Origin: an uncultured Oscillatoriales cyanobacterium
GTDB taxonomy: Bacteria > Cyanobacteriota > Cyanobacteriia > Cyanobacteriales > Microcoleaceae
DNA length: 64,000 bases
Assembly (NCBI GenBank): GCA_903893625.1
Contig: CAITND010000258.1
Location: 1 to 64,000 of the forward strand
Reading direction: 5' to 3'
Made by a program: the position numbers and the translations under genes. Under the pieces are notes generated by a model. The model did no database searches. It saw nothing but the letters and a program-made list of their open reading frames with translations, and had not been told where the DNA came from. Shown piece after piece: positions 61,077 to 64,000 of this stretch (its first letter is position 1; every line of letters begins with the position of its first letter).

Positions 61077-64000
61077 CAACATCCGCCGTTTCTCAGTCCC
61101 AAATTCAGACCTTCCTGGCTGAAACCAGCCCCTTTGATCGCCTCTCCGAGAAGGCCCTTCAAAGCTTGCTGCCCAAATGCCAACTCTTGGGCTATCGCAC
61201 CGGACAACCGATCTTTGAGCGGGATAAATTGCCGACTCAAATCACGATTATTTATCAAGGACAGGCTCGACTGCTGGGTTTTGATCCCAGAGCGCAGCGC
61301 CATGTCAGTTTAGGCTTACTCGGAGCTAGAGAAATCATCGGCTGGGGGGGGTTAATTCGAGGCGTCCCCTGTGAAACTGCGATCGCTTCAACGGACACGA
61401 TTTGTATTACGCTATCGGCAACGGATTTTCTGCAATGGGTGGCAAAAGAACAAGCCTTTGGGGAAGCCTTCCGCGATCACGCCTCAAGAAGTGAAGTCTT
61501 TGAGCTATTAAGTCAACATTTGCAACAACAAGCCATTCCGGTTAACAATATCAAGACCCTAGCCCAAGATCTTTGGCAAGATGCCATTGTGCTGAACTTG
61601 CTCAATGGCAACAATAAAATTAAAGAACTCAAAAATTTACTCGATCCCAATCGGATTTGGTTAGTCAGTAGTGGAACGTTGGGCAGTTTTACCCCAGGTA
61701 ATCGGGTTTTATTAGAAGACAGTAATCAATCTTACAAAGCCGAAGGGCCACAGGGAGTTCGATTAATTGGTTTGCGAGAACCTGTTTATGAAGCAGAATC
61801 CGCAGAGGTCAGCCCCGAAGCTGGTGTGGGTGTTCAGGACTCAGCCCCAGGAAATCGGACAATAGACTTATCGGCGGTTGCCTCGGCTCCTGATGTGCCT
61901 CCGATGCCAGAAACGACTCTGCCTAAATCGGCAGCACGGTTTCCGGTGGTTAGAGGTCGAGGCAAAATTGACGCGCCCCTAGCCTGCTTCAATATGATCG
62001 CTAAATTCTTCGGAATCAACTTTAAAAAAGATGTTGTCCGCCGAGTTTTAGATAATCAGTTGGCAACGGTGGGCAATATCAGTTTGCAAGCCTGTGGCTC
62101 TGTGGTTCAGATGTTGGGCATCAACGCTCAGTTGGTTCAAGTTCCAGCCCGTGCCATTGGCCGACTAAAAGCCCCGGCAATGCTGGTATGGAAGGATAGT
62201 TTTGCCATTCTCTATAGCATCACTGAACGGGAACTGATACTGGCATCACCGGAAAAGGGTCTGACCCGGATGCGTCCAGGACAGTTTGCTGAAATTTGGG
62301 GTGAAGAAGGACAGGTACTGCTGTTGCAAGCCCCACGAGTTGACCAGAAAGAACAGTTTAGCTTTTGGTGGTTTTTACCCGCCTTGATGGAGCATCGCGC
62401 CACTTTTGTTGAGGTGTTGCTGTCTTCGTTTTTTATCCAAGTGTTCGGTTTGGTCAACCCTTTGGTGAGTATGTTGATCATCGATGCGGTGATCGCACAG
62501 CGCAACTTTGACGCCCTGAATATCCTGGGAATTCTGCTATTAGGGTTTGCCCTGTTTGAAGGGTTATTGACGGCGTTGCGAACCTATCTGTTTGTGGATA
62601 GTTCTAACCGCGTTGATATTAAACTGACGGCGGAAATTATTGACCATATGTTACGGCTGCCCTTGGGGTACTTTGATAACCGACAAGTCGGTGACTTGAT
62701 GAGCCGTTTTAACGAGTTAGGAAATATCCGTAACTTCCTAACGGGAACAGCCTTAACTGTTGTATTGGATGCGGTGTTCTCGGTGGTCTACATCGCCGTG
62801 ATGTTTGCTTTGAGTCCAACTCTTACCCTCGTAGCCCTAGCTCCCTTACCTCTATTTGCCGGAATTATCCTGATCTTCTCCCCTGTGATTATGCGGTTAA
62901 TCCGCAAACGGGCTGCTTTGGCTGGGGCTTCGATGGCTTATATTGTGGAAGTTATTAGTGGAATTCAAACGATTAAATCCCAAACTATTGAACTAACTGC
63001 CCGTTGGCGGTGGCAAGGAATGTATGCCCGTTTCATGAGTGCGAGTTTGCAAACAACTCTGACCCAAACGGCGGCCGCAACCATGAGTGACTTCCTGAAT
63101 AAAATTGGTGGAATTGCCCTGTTATGGGTGGGGGCTTATCTTGTTATTGAACAGAAGTTAACCATTGGGGGATTAATCGCCTTTCGGATTATTTCAGGAA
63201 ACGTGACGGGTTCCTTATTACGGTTTATCAGTGTTTATCAAAACGTTCAGGAAGTAGCAATTTCTGTAGAACGGTTGCGGGACATTATCGATACCTATCC
63301 TGAAGCAGATGAAGCGGATCGCAATAATATTCCATTACCCGAAATTGAAGGATCAGTCACCTTTGACGAAGTATCCTTCCGGTTTAATCCTACGGGGCCA
63401 CTGCAACTGGCTAACATCAATTTAGATTTTCCCTCTGGGTCGTTTGTGGCGATTGTGGGGTTGAGTGGTTCGGGTAAAAGTACGTTGATGAAGTTATTAC
63501 AGCGTCTATATGCTCCCCTATCGGGGCGAATTTTAATTGATGGCTACGATATTAATAAAGTGGAACTGTATTCTGTCCGCCGTCAATTGGGGGTGGTGCT
63601 GCAAGACACCCTTCTGTTTAACGGAACAGTTCAGGATAATATTGGCTTGAGTAACCCGGAAGCGAGTACGGATGAGATTATTCGAGCGGCTAAAATTGCT
63701 GCGGCTCACGATTTTATTATGGGTCTTCCCAATGGTTACAATACCCAGGTGGGGGAAAGGGGGTCGGCTTTATCGGGGGGACAACGCCAACGGGTAGCGA
63801 TCGCTCGCACGGTATTACAAAATCCTAAACTGTTAATTTTGGATGAAGCGACGAGTGCTTTAGATTATCAATCGGAGCGTGCTGTAATCAATCACTTGAT
63901 GGAAGCATTTCACGATCGCACCGTGTTTTTTATTACTCACCGTCTGAGTGCTGTGAAAAACGCTGATGTCATTATTATGATGGATCAAGGGTCTGTCGTT
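61073..64000 (+). CDS. HlyB-like type I secretion ABC transporter with cNMP-binding and C39-like domains (partial)
   Basis: 976 codons, open to the window end, so the 3' end is missing. Domains: N-terminal cyclic-nucleotide-binding-like fold (about 10-150); linker; C39-peptidase-like domain at about 292-410, where the catalytic Cys and His appear lost (DAPLACFNMIA and KDSFAILYS); transmembrane domain (about 440-740); and nucleotide-binding domain with Walker A VGLSGSGKSTLMK (about 797), signature LSGGQRQRVAIAR (about 900), Walker B LLILDEATSALD (about 920) and H-loop ITHRLSA. The degenerate C39 domain is typical of HlyB exporters for RTX proteins, which are not cleaved. The two RTX proteins in the window are likely cargo. 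Confidence 0.95.
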   Translation, partial: MTTSAVSQSQIQTFLAETSPFDRLSEKALQSLLPKCQLLGYRTGQPIFERDKLPTQITIIYQGQARLLGFDPRAQRHVSLGLLGAREIIGWGGLIRGVPCETAIASTDTICITLSATDFLQWVAKEQAFGEAFRDHASRSEVFELLSQHLQQQAIPVNNIKTLAQDLWQDAIVLNLLNGNNKIKELKNLLDPNRIWLVSSGTLGSFTPGNRVLLEDSNQSYKAEGPQGVRLIGLREPVYEAESAEVSPEAGVGVQDSAPGNRTIDLSAVASAPDVPPMPETTLPKSAARFPVVRGRGKIDAPLACFNMIAKFFGINFKKDVVRRVLDNQLATVGNISLQACGSVVQMLGINAQLVQVPARAIGRLKAPAMLVWKDSFAILYSITERELILASPEKGLTRMRPGQFAEIWGEEGQVLLLQAPRVDQKEQFSFWWFLPALMEHRATFVEVLLSSFFIQVFGLVNPLVSMLIIDAVIAQRNFDALNILGILLLGFALFEGLLTALRTYLFVDSSNRVDIKLTAEIIDHMLRLPLGYFDNRQVGDLMSRFNELGNIRNFLTGTALTVVLDAVFSVVYIAVMFALSPTLTLVALAPLPLFAGIILIFSPVIMRLIRKRAALAGASMAYIVEVISGIQTIKSQTIELTARWRWQGMYARFMSASLQTTLTQTAAATMSDFLNKIGGIALLWVGAYLVIEQKLTIGGLIAFRIISGNVTGSLLRFISVYQNVQEVAISVERLRDIIDTYPEADEADRNNIPLPEIEGSVTFDEVSFRFNPTGPLQLANINLDFPSGSFVAIVGLSGSGKSTLMKLLQRLYAPLSGRILIDGYDINKVELYSVRRQLGVVLQDTLLFNGTVQDNIGLSNPEASTDEIIRAAKIAAAHDFIMGLPNGYNTQVGERGSALSGGQRQRVAIARTVLQNPKLLILDEATSALDYQSERAVINHLMEAFHDRTVFFITHRLSAVKNADVIIMMDQGSVV

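Overview
The window comes from a cyanobacterium, most likely a filamentous, Oscillatoriales/Planktothrix-like form. The grounds are the dense HIP1 octamers (GCGATCGC), heptameric STRR repeats, the rpsO-PAM68 pair, a UPF0182 membrane protein, a cyanobacterial DAHP synthase and an RTX surface protein resembling oscillin, the Ca-binding sheath glycoprotein of gliding filaments. The genus is an inference. I saw no rRNA, tRNA or CRISPR array.

Layout. 0.1-3.4 kb: a patatin lipase, then a scrambled zone of short genes and gene fragments, and an antitoxin/VapC pair. 3.4-9.3 kb: a methyltransferase, then minus-strand envelope genes (SLH protein, RTX/Calx-beta/FG-GAP protein, NodB-type deacetylase). 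9.3-11.9 kb: rubredoxin, a BaiN-type flavoprotein and ruvA. 12.0-17.5 kb: an accessory block of three toxin-antitoxin-like modules (PIN, nucleotidyltransferase, PIN) followed by a 1098-residue STAND NTPase with TPR repeats. 17.7-23.9 kb: housekeeping and envelope genes (rpsO, PAM68-like, DAHP synthase with a clear terminator, outer-membrane-like protein, GspE-N-like protein, membrane protein, L,D-transpeptidase).

23.9-33.8 kb holds a four-gene minus-strand cassette: PLD+SNF2 helicase, small PD-(D/E)XK protein, Eco57I-class adenine methylase and RecF/SMC-like ATPase. It is lodged between the L,D-transpeptidase gene and trpD. I read it as an anti-phage restriction/modification-like system. It is close in concept to DISARM, BREX and the helicase-methylase-ATPase (Hma) arrangement, but it is not a canonical DISARM or BREX locus. 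HIP1 sites are dense in the helicase/nuclease half and absent from the methylase/ATPase half.

34-39 kb: trpD, UPF0182, a 3-methyladenine glycosylase gene split into N- and C-terminal fragments by a 185-bp element with 21-bp inverted repeats, a 40-residue membrane peptide gene and a C-rich 9-mer repeat tract. 39-60 kb: a large surface-glycan island with a Wzm/Wzt-type ABC exporter, two sulfotransferase-containing proteins (one a 2122-residue sulfotransferase/GT2/GT2/GT4/methyltransferase fusion), further glycosyltransferases and methyltransferases, and a 664-residue oscillin-like RTX protein. 60.3-64 kb: a PpiC-type isomerase overlapping a HlyB-like type I secretion ABC transporter that runs off the window. 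Together these suggest the making, decorating and exporting of a sulfated glycan and/or glycoprotein cell surface.
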